From the NCBI GenBank assembly GCA_964036195.1, contig OZ038460.1, positions 8,745,504-8,809,503 on the forward strand: DNA of 64,000 nucleotides. Direction: 5' to 3'. The stretch is from Sphaerolaimus hirsutus. Taxonomy: Eukaryota; Nematoda; Chromadorea; Monhysterida; Sphaerolaimidae. Positions within the stretch are counted from its first letter, which is position 1. Every line of letters begins with the position of its first letter. Made by a program: the position numbers and the translations under genes. This document shows, in pieces, positions 63,792-64,000 of the stretch. The notes below the pieces were generated by a model, which saw only the letters and a program-made list of their open reading frames with translations, was not told where the DNA came from and made no database searches.

Positions 63792-64000
63792 CCAGATTTA
63801 ATTCTCCCTACAGATTTGTAGGGCAGGGTGTACGCCCAACAGATTTTTTAAAGTTCAGCTGCATCGACGCACATGCACCCAGAGCAAGGCGGTTCATAAA
63901 ATATACGAAACCAACCCTTAAGGTTGCCGATATTGCAATATGACGTATATCACTTCGAATTTGGCACGGAAATCATGATTTCGTCATTTCTTGGCCGTCG

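Larger units (their letters stand above)
55860..64000. other. Gene-poor region, repeats only
   Basis: I found no exon or RNA gene that I can support in the last 8 kb. It holds palindromic elements, hAT-type elements, foldback MITEs and AT-rich sequence. 58000-58900 has no recognised repeat and no recognised gene. Confidence 0.45.

Overview
The window is animal nuclear DNA. Its genes have introns, its coding islands are GC-rich (many GCC/CTG/GTG codons), and long AT-rich or repeat-filled stretches separate them. The innexin proteins resemble nematode innexins in the residues I can compare, and the kinase-free PTP with a Lys-rich N-terminus also fits a nematode. I infer a repeat-rich nematode, possibly an enoplean, but I cannot identify the species.

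Layout. 446-668 (-): last exon of a C2H2 zinc-finger gene. 3095-13598 (+): the SNARE gene USE1, whose ~8.8-kb intron holds a complete opposite-strand protein tyrosine phosphatase gene (4752 to at least 10540, -). 17354-19879 (-): a beta-1,4-galactosyltransferase-family gene without its N-terminal exon. 23216-25700 (+): the histone chaperone ASF1. 26327-33810 (+): HADHA, the mitochondrial trifunctional protein alpha subunit (15 exons, 768 aa, frame closes exactly). 37674-39707 (-): a PAR/CES-2-like bZIP factor. 44775-54494 (+): an innexin gene with two homologous first exons, one interrupted by a palindromic element. The rest (notably 34-37.6 kb, 39.8-44.7 kb and 54.5-64 kb) contains repeats and sequence in which I see no gene.

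Repeats dominate. (1) A family of palindromic elements of about 150-430 bp starts G[T/n]GCCAGTCCC or GTGCCAGTTCCG and ends in the complement, with 4-bp target duplications, mostly ending in AG. In USE1 and the phosphatase a copy is exactly an intron, running from its own 5' GT to a CAG at its end. In the innexin two copies interrupt coding sequence that rejoins in frame. This looks like an active introner (intron-making transposon) family and is the main discovery here. (2) hAT-type non-autonomous elements with 8-bp target duplications, whose interiors are arrays of short units (GGCACC, CGGGAT, GGAAAACGGAAA, GAGTC, ACGTAA). (3) Tc1/mariner-like foldback elements with TA duplications and C-rich/G-rich arms. 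(4) A ~190-bp MITE with TACTCGGCGGAC ends. (5) A palindromic family with CACACACTAGTTGACA ends. (6) A BEL/Pao retrotransposon fragment carried inside a hAT-type element.

Exon boundaries were read by eye from splice motifs, reading-frame phase and family similarity. No alignment or search was run.
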